Shown here one piece after another: positions 42,955 through 49,797 of a stretch of 60,990 nucleotides of DNA; position 1 is the first letter of the stretch; each line of letters begins with the position of its first letter. The notes below the pieces were generated by a model that saw only the letters and a program-made list of their open reading frames with translations, was not told where the DNA came from and did no database searches. Made by a program: the position numbers and the translations under genes. This stretch comes from Fusobacteriaceae bacterium (GTDB taxonomy: Bacteria; Fusobacteriota; Fusobacteriia; Fusobacteriales; Fusobacteriaceae). The DNA lies in the NCBI GenBank assembly GCA_031272775.1, contig JAISTB010000002.1:1-60990 (forward strand). Reading direction: 5' to 3'.

Positions 42955-43631
42955 TATCCATCACTCCCCGGGGCCGCAGCCGTTCGCTCCGCGACCTCCC
43001 GTAATTTTTTGATTCTTTCCGCGTAGTCCCCGCCAAAGATATAGGTCCCGGCCACAAAGACATTTGCTCCCGCTTTTGCGCACTGAGCGGCCTCCGTTTC
43101 GGCGATCCCGCCGTCCACTTCAATATCGATTCCCGGGGCAGCTGCCCTCAGGTCGCGGATTTTTTTCAACGTCAGCGGGAGAAAGGATTGCCCGCCAAAG
43201 CCTGGATTCACGCTCATCAAGAGGACAAGATCCACATCGGGCAGCAGGTAATCGAGGACGGAAAGGGACGTCGCCGGATTCAGAGATACTCCCGCTTTTC
43301 TCCCGTTTTTTTTGATCTCCTGAACGACTTTATGCAGATGATCCGTAGCTTCCACGTGGACGGTTATGGTATCGGCCCCCGCTTCAGCAAAGGCGCCGAT
43401 GTAACGTTCGGGCCGGACAATCATCAAATGGACGTCCAGGGGGAGGTTCGTACACGTCCGGAACATCCGGACCGCGGAAACGCCGAAAGTGATATTGGGT
43501 ACAAAGCAGCCGTCCATAATGTCCACATGGATTTCGTCGGCGCCGGCGGCGTCAAGGGCCCGAATCTCGTCGCCGAATCGCAGAATATCGGCCGCCAGTA
43601 TGGAAGGCGCGACGCGAATTTTATTTTTCAT
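42954..43631 (-). CDS. rpe: Ribulose-phosphate 3-epimerase
   Basis: A 225-residue TIM-barrel enzyme interconverting ribulose 5-phosphate and xylulose 5-phosphate in the pentose phosphate pathway. It shows APSILAADILRFGDE, the metal and acid site in HVDIMDGCFVPNITFG near residue 35, DVHLMIVRPERYI near residue 66, VNPGFGGQSFLP near residue 141 and EVDGGI near residue 175. ATG at 43631 is chosen from family alignment; its ribosome site is modest (GGTGG). The gene overlaps rsgA by 11 bases, preserving the rsgA-rpe order found in Firmicutes. Confidence 0.95.
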   Translation of the reverse strand: MKNKIRVAPSILAADILRFGDEIRALDAAGADEIHVDIMDGCFVPNITFGVSAVRMFRTCTNLPLDVHLMIVRPERYIGAFAEAGADTITVHVEATDHLHKVVQEIKKNGRKAGVSLNPATSLSVLDYLLPDVDLVLLMSVNPGFGGQSFLPLTLKKIRDLRAAAPGIDIEVDGGIAETEAAQCAKAGANVFVAGTYIFGGDYAERIKKLREVAERTAAAPGSDG

Positions 43632-44505
43632 GTTTGTTCCACCTCGTCCGGGAGAGCTTTTGAAAGACCTTCCGGTAAAATTCATAACGCATATCGGAAA
43701 TCTTTCCCGCTTCGACGAGCTTTTTGACCGCGCAGCCGGGCTCGTCCATATGCCGGCAATTGAGGAAGCGGCAGGATTGTTCGGTCCGCAGGAATTCCGG
43801 GAACAGCGAGATCAGGACATCGGAATTTTCAATATCGGGAATGTCCACGGAGGAAAATCCAGGCGTATCGATGATAAAGCCGTTGACATCAAAGGGAATC
43901 AGGCGCGTCTCTTTGGTGGTATGACGGCCGGTCAGCTTCCGGCTCGTTTCGCCGGTCTCCATATGCACATGGCTCTGGAGCACGTTGACTACGCTGGATT
44001 TCCCGACGCCGCTGGGACCGCCGAAGGCGCTGGTGGCCCCTTTGATATACTGTCGTACGTCTTCTATGCCGATATTCCAGTCTCTCGAGATATAAAATAC
44101 TTGAATTTTGAGATCTTCCAAAAATTGTAATTTTTTTTGAATTGTCTGCAATTCATTTTTGGACAAAAGATCAATTTTGTTGATCAGGATAATCGGGGAA
44201 ATCCCGTAATAAAAGCTGTTGAGCAGCAGAATGTTCAGTTTTTCAAAATCAAGATCGGGATTTTTGACCGCGAACTGGATCAGGATATAGTCGATGTTGG
44301 CCACAAGGGGTCGTCCCAAAAAGTTCCGGCGTTCTTCGATGGCGTCGATGGTCCCCTCGGGGGAAAACTCCACGATATCCCCAACAACGCAGTTATCGCG
44401 TTTTTCGCTGCGTTTCAAAATCCCCCGGAGTCGGCACTCATAAAGCCTGCCCTCCGATTGGACATAATAGAACCCCTGCACTTTGTTTGTGACAACGCCT
44501 TTAAT
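43621..44505 (-). CDS. rsgA: Ribosome small-subunit GTPase RsgA, apparent ATT start
   Basis: A 294-residue circularly permuted GTPase that checks 30S subunit maturation. OB-fold region first; G4 is LINKIDLL, G1 is GPSGVGKSS, G3 is DTPGFSS, and the C-terminal zinc knuckle has C-x4-C-x-H-x5-C (CRFLNCRH, then CAVKK). The usual start MKGxV-xxK-xxGFYYV aligns with ATT at 44505, followed by KGVVTNKVQGFYYV. GGTGATC, complementary to the 16S tail, is correctly placed for it. A GTG at 44481 would remove the first beta-strand and lacks a ribosome site. It follows the PASTA gene by 32 bases. Confidence 0.88.
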   Translation of the reverse strand: MKGVVTNKVQGFYYVQSEGRLYECRLRGILKRSEKRDNCVVGDIVEFSPEGTIDAIEERRNFLGRPLVANIDYILIQFAVKNPDLDFEKLNILLLNSFYYGISPIILINKIDLLSKNELQTIQKKLQFLEDLKIQVFYISRDWNIGIEDVRQYIKGATSAFGGPSGVGKSSVVNVLQSHVHMETGETSRKLTGRHTTKETRLIPFDVNGFIIDTPGFSSVDIPDIENSDVLISLFPEFLRTEQSCRFLNCRHMDEPGCAVKKLVEAGKISDMRYEFYRKVFQKLSRTRWNKHEK

Positions 44506-44507
44506 AA

Positions 44508-44514
44508 GATCACC
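44508..44514 (-). promoter_or_regulatory. Shine-Dalgarno site that supports the ATT start of rsgA
   Basis: GGTGATC on the minus strand matches seven bases of the 16S anti-SD complement (AGGAGGTGATC). Its aligned spacing is seven bases from the GG to ATT at 44505, the expected distance. No other start codon is suitably placed. Confidence 0.6.
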
Positions 44515-44537
44515 GTCCGATTAACGTTTGCCGTGGA

Positions 44538-45353
44538 TCAATTGCCCGTGGCGTCGGGGATATCCGCGCCGATTTCGTTTACGGTCGTCGTACCGTCGGC
44601 GTCCCCGGCGTCATCGCCGAGCCGCTCCACAGGCCGCTCCAGATCGCTTTTATTGACCGTAAGGCTGATGGCCGTTCCGGCCCGCACCGTCACACCCGGC
44701 AGCACGCCGGCTTCCGTGACGACGTTATTGTATTTGTCCTTGATCTTTGTCATTGTGATCTTGCCGACCACGAGGGAGCTGTTTTGCAGGGCGGCGGTCG
44801 CCTCATCGAGCGTCAGGCCCACCAGCGTCGGCGCTTTGACTTCCGTAAAATTGGAATTTCCACTAATAAGAAAGGAGATCTTGTCGCCCCGACGCAGCAG
44901 CGTATCGGTGGCCGGGTCAGTGGAAAGCACCTCGTTTACGGCTTTATTGGTCATGGTGCTAACGACCCGCTCGACCTGGAGACCTCTCTGCAAGGCAATG
45001 GATCTGGCTTCGAGAAAATTCATGCCCACAAAATCAGGCACTTCCACGAGGGCGCTGCCTTTGCTGACCCAGACGCGGATGTTCCGGTGGATCTTGACGA
45101 CCTGTCCCGGTTCCGGTTCCTGCAAAAAAATCTCGCCGACCGGAAGCTTCGAATATTCTTCACCCACGAGCTTGACGTTGACGTTCTGACCGGCCATGGC
45201 CTTTTGCACATCGTCGTACATCAGGCCCAGAAAATCCGGCGTATAATAATAGGTCTCGTTGAAATATACCCGCTCGGCGATCTTTACGACAAAAAACAGC
45301 GTCCCGAAGACGCAGAGCCAGGCCGAAAGCGAAAGCAACAGGGATTTTTTCAC
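44538..45353 (-). CDS. Membrane-anchored PASTA-repeat protein without kinase domain
   Basis: A 271-residue protein with one membrane span (residues 3-25) and three extracytoplasmic PASTA domains (about 37-105, 106-175 and 177-245), each with the V-P-D-x-x-G or A-P-x-L-V-G-L start and Thr/Ser-rich ends. PASTA repeats bind wall precursors or fragments. The downstream genes rsgA and rpe match the Firmicute prkC locus, so this looks like the sensor part of a PrkC/StkP kinase with the cytoplasmic kinase lost. GTG at 45353 is chosen because GGAGG lies five bases upstream; an ATG at 45416 lacks a site. Confidence 0.85.
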   Translation of the reverse strand: MKKSLLLSLSAWLCVFGTLFFVVKIAERVYFNETYYYTPDFLGLMYDDVQKAMAGQNVNVKLVGEEYSKLPVGEIFLQEPEPGQVVKIHRNIRVWVSKGSALVEVPDFVGMNFLEARSIALQRGLQVERVVSTMTNKAVNEVLSTDPATDTLLRRGDKISFLISGNSNFTEVKAPTLVGLTLDEATAALQNSSLVVGKITMTKIKDKYNNVVTEAGVLPGVTVRAGTAISLTVNKSDLERPVERLGDDAGDADGTTTVNEIGADIPDATGN

Positions 45354-45463
45354 GCTGACCTCCGAAATCCCTCCGTTATCCCGCTCACGGAGGAATTCAT
45401 GTTTGATTTGTCTCATAAAAAATTTATTTTGCGAAATATCGAAATCATTATTTGATCTATCTA

Positions 45464-45492
45464 ATCATATCACAAATACCGAAAATTTTCAA
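45464..45492 (-). promoter_or_regulatory. Promoter of the PASTA-rsgA-rpe-marR-rqcH operon
   Basis: On the minus strand TTGAAA (45492-45487) and TATGAT (45469-45464), with TG for an extended -10, are spaced by 17 bases. Confidence 0.7.
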
Positions 45493-45570
45493 GCCTACCG
45501 GATAAATTTTCGAATCTTTTCCCGCCACGGAAAAATCCCCGAAAATAAGAACGAAAAACTGTAAAAAATC

Positions 45571-45599
45571 TTGCCTTTTGTTGATTTTTGAGGTATAAT
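45571..45599 (+). promoter_or_regulatory. Promoter of the DUF4143-type ATPase gene
   Basis: TTGCCT (45571-45576) and TATAAT (45594-45599) are spaced by 17 bases, 20 bases before the ATG. Confidence 0.7.
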
Positions 45600-45618
45600 C
45601 AGGTACTGGAGGGAAATC

Positions 45619-46911
45619 ATGGAACGAGCCCGCATGAAAAATCTGATGACCTGGAAGAAGGGAAAACGCAGGAACCCGCTGATTTTGTATGGTCCGGCCC
45701 ATACGGGCAAGACCCGTCTTGTGACGGACTTCGGGGAAAAACAATATGGATCAACTTTTTTATGGAATTTTTTCAACAATAAAAAATTATCAGACATTTT
45801 TAGAAAAAACCGGGACCCCGAGTCGATCATTCAAGGACTCGAAAAGCTCTCAGGCCGGGAAATTGCCGCCGAAGACACGCTTCTAATCTTCGACGAGATC
45901 GAAAACTGCCCCGAGGCTGTGAACAGTCTGGACGCCTTTGCCGAGAGCACGCCCCAGTACGATATTATCGCGACTTCCTCGCTTTTGCCGCTGGCCATCG
46001 GCGGCGAGCGCTTCAATTTTCCCGAAAACGCCCTGACGCTGAAGCTCTTTCCAATGAGTTTCAAGGAATTCCTCTGGGCGGCCGGACAGAAAAAACTCGT
46101 CGACGAGATCGAAAATTCCTGGCGCTTTCATTACCCGATGTTTGGACAACTCCATGAGACGGCCCTATCCCTGTGCCGCGCCTACATGAGCTGCGGCGGC
46201 ATGCCCGCTTGCGTGGAGGCCTGCCTTCAAAAGGAAGCGCCGGAAACCCTGAAGGCGCTGCAAAAGGATATCCTGGCGTCCTGGGAAGACGACATGGCCC
46301 GCTACGCCACACCCTACAAGACTTTCCGGACCATGGCGGTCTTTGAGAGTATGCCGGGGCAATTAAAAAAAGAAAACAAGAAATTTATGTATACGCTGCT
46401 CCAGGAGGGCGGTCGCTCCAAATCCTATGAGTTTTCCATGAACTGGCTCAAAAAAGCCGGTTTCGTCATCCAGAGCGGCAAAGTCAAAGAAGGAACGCAA
46501 CCGCTGACGGCCCACCGGGATCCGCAGTCCCTCAAACTCTACAACGCCGACGTCGGTCTCTTGACGGCCGCCGGGAACTGGGACGCCGACGCGCTCCTGG
46601 CCGACAGCCTCGAGAACGGCGAAACGAAAAAGGCCATCCTCGAGAACTACGTGGCCCAGGAACTGACCTGCAACGGCTATACGCCCTGGTATTGGGAATC
46701 GGAAGGGAAAGCGGACATCGACTTCGTGATCCAGCGCGCCGACGCCGTGATCCCCATCGAGATCCGGGCCGGAAAAAGCGCCAAGGGAAAGAGTTTCTCG
46801 GTATTCCTTAATAAATATCGTCTCAATTACGGGATCGAGATCTCCGAGCGGAATTTTTCGCTGGAGGGCAATATCCGCCATATTCCGGTATACGCGGTTT
46901 TCTGCATTTGA
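45619..46911 (+). CDS. AAA-type ATPase with DUF4143-like C-terminus
   Basis: A 430-residue STAND/AAA-like ATPase. Walker A is GPAHTGKT near residue 25 and Walker B is LLIFDEIENCP near residue 88; a sensor segment TSSLLPLAIGG follows. The C-terminal third has the DUF4143 pattern, including LKLYNADVGLL near residue 302, ENYVAQEL near residue 341 and WYWESEGKADIDFVI near residue 355, an endonuclease-like tail. Members are common in anaerobes; their role is unclear (possibly mobile or defence-associated). GGAGGG precedes the ATG. It is monocistronic with a stem at its stop. Confidence 0.85.
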   Translation: MERARMKNLMTWKKGKRRNPLILYGPAHTGKTRLVTDFGEKQYGSTFLWNFFNNKKLSDIFRKNRDPESIIQGLEKLSGREIAAEDTLLIFDEIENCPEAVNSLDAFAESTPQYDIIATSSLLPLAIGGERFNFPENALTLKLFPMSFKEFLWAAGQKKLVDEIENSWRFHYPMFGQLHETALSLCRAYMSCGGMPACVEACLQKEAPETLKALQKDILASWEDDMARYATPYKTFRTMAVFESMPGQLKKENKKFMYTLLQEGGRSKSYEFSMNWLKKAGFVIQSGKVKEGTQPLTAHRDPQSLKLYNADVGLLTAAGNWDADALLADSLENGETKKAILENYVAQELTCNGYTPWYWESEGKADIDFVIQRADAVIPIEIRAGKSAKGKSFSVFLNKYRLNYGIEISERNFSLEGNIRHIPVYAVFCI

Positions 46912-46927
46912 CGCGCCTTAGCGCGTC
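46910..46927 (+). terminator. Hairpin at the ATPase stop codon
   Basis: GACGCGC (46910-46916) pairs with GCGCGTC (46921-46927) around CTTA. The stem includes two bases of the stop. No U-tract follows, so it may be an inefficient terminator. Confidence 0.4.
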
Positions 46928-46950
46928 TTCAAAAAAAAACAGAAAAATCC

Positions 46951-46979
46951 TTGCGAAATTCCCCCGCGGGTGATAAAAT
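46951..46979 (+). promoter_or_regulatory. Promoter of the hpt-rsmA operon
   Basis: TTGCGA (46951-46956) and TAAAAT (46974-46979) are 17 bases apart, about 55 bases before hpt. Confidence 0.6.
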
Positions 46980-47035
46980 AACTTGTATTTTCATTGCTTA
47001 ACGCGCCATGACAAACTGTTAGGAGGAAGAACGAA

Positions 47036-47587
47036 TTGGAGTACACAATCGAAGTGATGATATCCCGGGACAGGATCGAAAAGAAAATCAAAGAACTGGC
47101 CGAGCGGATCGAGCGGGACCACAAGGGAAAAGAGCTGATTTTTATCGGCCTGCTCAAAGGCTCCGTGATCTTTATGAGCGATTTGATCAAGGAGATCAAG
47201 CTCCCGATCATGATTGATTTCATGAGCGTTTCCAGCTACGGCAGCGGCACAAAAACCACAGGAATCGTCAAAATTTTGAAAGACATAGACTTTGAGGTCA
47301 AGGACAAAGAGCTCTTTATCATCGAGGACATCATCGACAGCGGCCTCACGCTCAAATACGTCAAGGAGTTTCTCCTGGCCAAAGGGGCCCGGAAGGTCCA
47401 TATCTGCACGCTCCTCGACAAGCCCCAGCGCCGCAAGGTCGATATCCGAAGCGACTATGTGGGCTTTGAGATCCCCGACGAATTCGTCGTGGGCTACGGA
47501 CTCGACTATGCCCAGAAGCACCGCAATCTCCCCTATGTCGGCAAGATCGTCGTGAGAAACGGCGCCGCCGGCGGACAGGGCAAATAA
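47036..47587 (+). CDS. hpt: Hypoxanthine phosphoribosyltransferase
   Basis: A 183-residue purine salvage enzyme converting hypoxanthine or guanine plus PRPP to IMP or GMP. The PRPP-binding loop is IIEDIIDSGLTL near residue 103, and the catalytic region includes GLLKGSVIFMSDL near residue 42 and the base-site YVGFEIPDEFVVGYGLDY near residue 142. The start is TTG at 47036, nine bases after AGGAGG; an ATG at 47057 would cut into the family's conserved N-terminus. The TAATG overlap couples it to rsmA. Confidence 0.93.
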   Translation: MEYTIEVMISRDRIEKKIKELAERIERDHKGKELIFIGLLKGSVIFMSDLIKEIKLPIMIDFMSVSSYGSGTKTTGIVKILKDIDFEVKDKELFIIEDIIDSGLTLKYVKEFLLAKGARKVHICTLLDKPQRRKVDIRSDYVGFEIPDEFVVGYGLDYAQKHRNLPYVGKIVVRNGAAGGQGK

Positions 47588-48408
47588 TGGCCTTCAGGGC
47601 GAAAAAAAAATACGGCCAGAATTTTCTCGCGGAAAAAAGCGACATCCTCGGGAAAATCATCGATACGGCGGAAATCGGCAAAGATGACTGCGTATTGGAG
47701 ATCGGTCCGGGACAGGGCGCGCTGACGGCATTACTTCTCGATCACGCCTGGGCCCTTACGGCCGTGGAGATTGATCCGGATCTGGAAGAGCGACTACGCA
47801 GGAAATTTGCCGGCTACGAACGCTTTGAGCTCATTATGGCGGATTTTCTCACGCTGGACTTGCGAGCCGGACTCGAATCCTGGCGGGATCAGGGAAAGCG
47901 CGTCAAGCTCGTCGCCAATATCCCCTACTACATCACGTCGCCGATCCTCCGAAAGCTCATGGAATACCGGGACTTGCTGGACGGGATCTTCATCATGGTC
48001 CAAAAGGAAGTAGGGAAGCGGATTTGCGCAAGCTCGGGCAAGGCCCGGGGCGTGCTCACGCTGGCCGTCGAATATTACGGCGAGGCAAGCTACGGTTTTA
48101 CCATCGACCGGAGCGCATTTACGCCCGCGCCCAACGTGGATTCGGCTTTTATCACGATCCGGCCGTGGAAGGACAGGCGTTGGGAACAACAGATCGCCGG
48201 AGAACTGTTTTTCCGCTATATCCGAACCGCCTTCGCCGGCAAGCGAAAGACACTTTTGAACAATCTGGCCGTCCTGGGAATCTCCAAGGCGGAATTGAGC
48301 GCCATATTGACTGAATTGGGCATCGACGCCGCCGAGCGGGCGGAAAACGTCTCCATAGCGCAATTTACGCGGCTGATCCCGAGACTCGAAGCCGCTCTCG
48401 GAAAGTGA
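47587..48408 (+). CDS. rsmA: 16S rRNA dimethyladenosine transferase
   Basis: A 273-residue KsgA/RsmA enzyme that dimethylates two adjacent adenosines in helix 45 of 16S rRNA. It opens with KKKYGQNFLAEK, has the SAM site VLEIGPGQGALT near residue 36 and the catalytic NIPYYITSPIL near residue 112. The C-terminal helical domain is normal in length. The start overlaps the hpt stop by one base and the following DUF4911 gene overlaps its end by four, giving a tight three-gene unit. Confidence 0.95.
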   Translation: MAFRAKKKYGQNFLAEKSDILGKIIDTAEIGKDDCVLEIGPGQGALTALLLDHAWALTAVEIDPDLEERLRRKFAGYERFELIMADFLTLDLRAGLESWRDQGKRVKLVANIPYYITSPILRKLMEYRDLLDGIFIMVQKEVGKRICASSGKARGVLTLAVEYYGEASYGFTIDRSAFTPAPNVDSAFITIRPWKDRRWEQQIAGELFFRYIRTAFAGKRKTLLNNLAVLGISKAELSAILTELGIDAAERAENVSIAQFTRLIPRLEAALGK

Positions 48409-48653
48409 AGGCCATGGAAAGCTACGAATTCAAGATCCAAAGCAGAAAAAACGATATTGATTTCATCAATAAAATCGTCGAATCCTACGAAGGCGTCGGT
48501 TTTATCAAGACCGTAGACGCGGCGCAAGGGCTGATCAGCTTTATTGTGACGCCGGACTTTATCGAAACGGCCCGGGAGATCGTGGCCGACCTGAACCGCC
48601 ATCACGTGGAGACCCGCATCGCCTCCGAAGGGAAATGGGACGGCGTCCTCTGA
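48405..48653 (+). CDS. DUF4911-family small protein
   Basis: An 82-residue soluble alpha/beta protein matching the DUF4911 pattern (YEFKIQSRKNDIDFINKIVES, then a VDAAQGLISFIVTP strand). The family occurs in Fusobacteria and Firmicutes and has no assigned function; its beta-alpha-beta layout resembles small ligand-binding or RNA-associated folds. GTG at 48405 overlaps the rsmA stop; ATG at 48414 is an alternative. It is the last gene of the hpt-rsmA operon, so a link to RNA or purine metabolism is possible on context only. Confidence 0.75.
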   Translation: MKAMESYEFKIQSRKNDIDFINKIVESYEGVGFIKTVDAAQGLISFIVTPDFIETAREIVADLNRHHVETRIASEGKWDGVL

Positions 48654-48671
48654 AAGCGCGTATTTTCAGAG
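48648..48671 (+). terminator. Terminator of the hpt-rsmA-DUF4911 operon
   Basis: CTCTGAAA (48648-48655, containing the stop) pairs with TTTCAGAG (48664-48671) and is followed by ATTTTGG. The U-tract is short. Confidence 0.5.
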
Positions 48672-48742
48672 ATTTTGGCTTCACCGGAAAATATTTTGAG
48701 AAATTTTTTCAAAAAAGGGTTCTCAGAACACCCGAATTATGA

Positions 48743-48748
48743 TATAAT
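48743..48748 (+). promoter_or_regulatory. Extended -10 promoter of tRNA-Gln
   Basis: TATAAT at 48743-48748 is preceded by TGA, giving an extended -10; the -35 is weak (TTCTCA, 48720-48725). Confidence 0.55.
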
Positions 48749-48811
48749 AATTATTGCGGATTTCCGTGAAAAAAACAGAACGGACGATCCGACATCGCGA
48801 AAAAAGCTTCT

Positions 48812-48886
48812 TGGGTGATAGAAAAGCGGTAATTCACCAGGCTCTGACCCTGGCATGCGTAGGTTCGAATCCTACTCACCCAGCCA
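48812..48886 (+). tRNA. tRNA-Gln (anticodon CTG)
   Basis: A 75-base tRNA with acceptor arms TGGGTGA and TCACCCA, discriminator G and encoded CCA (48884-48886). The anticodon stem CCAGG/CCTGG holds loop CTCTGAC with CTG at 48844-48846, reading CAG. The T-arm TAGG-TTCGAAT-CCTA is standard. The U1-A72 closing pair is typical of tRNA-Gln. It ends before a strong hairpin terminator. Confidence 0.95.
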
Positions 48887-48910
48887 GAAACCAAGGCCTT
48901 TGGGCCATAA

Positions 48911-48937
48911 AAAATCCTTCCGGCGCGGAAGGATTTT
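48911..48937. terminator. Terminator shared by tRNA-Gln and the ftsB gene
   Basis: AAAATCCTTCC (48911-48921) and GGAAGGATTTT (48927-48937) form an 11-pair stem with a five-base loop. ATTTTT follows on the plus strand. On the minus strand it begins at the last bases of the ftsB-like stop. Confidence 0.9.
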
Positions 48938-49244
48938 ATTTTTCGGGATTTTCCACGAGTTTGTAGACAATCTCGCCTTTTTTGATCATTTGCAACTTAT
49001 CCCGGGCCAGCTTTTCCCGGTAATAGGCTTCATTGAGCCGCGAGACCTCCGTCTGGCGGGCCGCCAGTTTCTTTCGTTCCTCGCCGATCCGGGCGTTCAG
49101 CTCGTTTCTGGTCTCGGTCAGCTTCCGGATCCGGAGAATGCCCTTGTAGATTTGCGGCCATTGCAAATAGAGCGCGACCGCCACGACCGCGAAGCAGAGG
49201 GCATTTTTGATAAATTTGCCGTTGCCGGGGGGATTATTTGCCAT
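48936..49244 (-). CDS. FtsB/DivIC-family septum formation protein
   Basis: A 102-residue bitopic cell-division protein. One span (residues 14-30) is followed by a coiled coil (about 38-75) and the family end-motif YYREKLARDKLQMIKKGEIVYKL. Such proteins form the FtsQ-FtsL-FtsB scaffold that activates septal peptidoglycan synthesis by FtsW-FtsI. The same operon encodes an FtsI-type transpeptidase, which supports a division role. It starts 14 bases after the def stop. Its stop lies within the terminator stem. Confidence 0.85.
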   Translation of the reverse strand: MANNPPGNGKFIKNALCFAVVAVALYLQWPQIYKGILRIRKLTETRNELNARIGEERKKLAARQTEVSRLNEAYYREKLARDKLQMIKKGEIVYKLVENPEK

Positions 49245-49258
49245 GACGCGCTCCTGGT

Positions 49259-49759
49259 TCAGGTCTCAGAGGCAGCTTTTTTGATCTGCGAAAGCTTTTT
49301 TCTGATCATGCGTTTGGCGACCGGAGAAATCTTGTCCACAAAGAGGACGCCCTCAAGGTGGTCGTATTCATGCTGGGCGATAACGGCCCGGAAGCCTTCG
49401 AGCACCATGGACTGGGGCCGGCCTTTTTCATCAAGGAACTCCAGCCGGATTTTTCCCGGGCGCTTGACATTTTTGTAGACGCCGGGGACGCTGAGACAGC
49501 CTTCCACAAATTCCATAAGTTCTGTAGTAAGCGGTGTGATCACGGGATTAACGACCATTTTGACGACGTCTTCCTCCGTATAGCACACGAACATCCGCAG
49601 CGGAAAACCGACCTGTGGCGCCGCAAGACCCACGCCGTTTGAGGCTTTCATGGTCTCCGCCATCTCTTTCAGGATCGTTCTCATCTCCTCATTGACCTCG
49701 GGCACGTCCTTCGCCCTTGCCCGCAGGGCCTCATTGCCATATTTCAAAATCGTATACAC
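49259..49759 (-). CDS. def: Peptide deformylase
   Basis: A 166-residue metalloenzyme that removes the formyl group from nascent proteins. All three motifs are present: GVGLAAPQVG near residue 42, EGCLSVPG near residue 85 with the metal Cys, and QHEYDHLEGVLF near residue 126 with two His ligands and the catalytic Glu. GTG at 49759 is chosen because AAGGAG lies eight bases upstream and the family begins VYTILKYG; a TTG at 49777 would contain the ribosome site. Between priA and this gene there are 38 bases. Confidence 0.94.
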   Translation of the reverse strand: MYTILKYGNEALRARAKDVPEVNEEMRTILKEMAETMKASNGVGLAAPQVGFPLRMFVCYTEEDVVKMVVNPVITPLTTELMEFVEGCLSVPGVYKNVKRPGKIRLEFLDEKGRPQSMVLEGFRAVIAQHEYDHLEGVLFVDKISPVAKRMIRKKLSQIKKAASET

Positions 49760-49797
49760 GACTTCAGCTCCTTTCAATCTTCGCTCCGCGATTTCTA

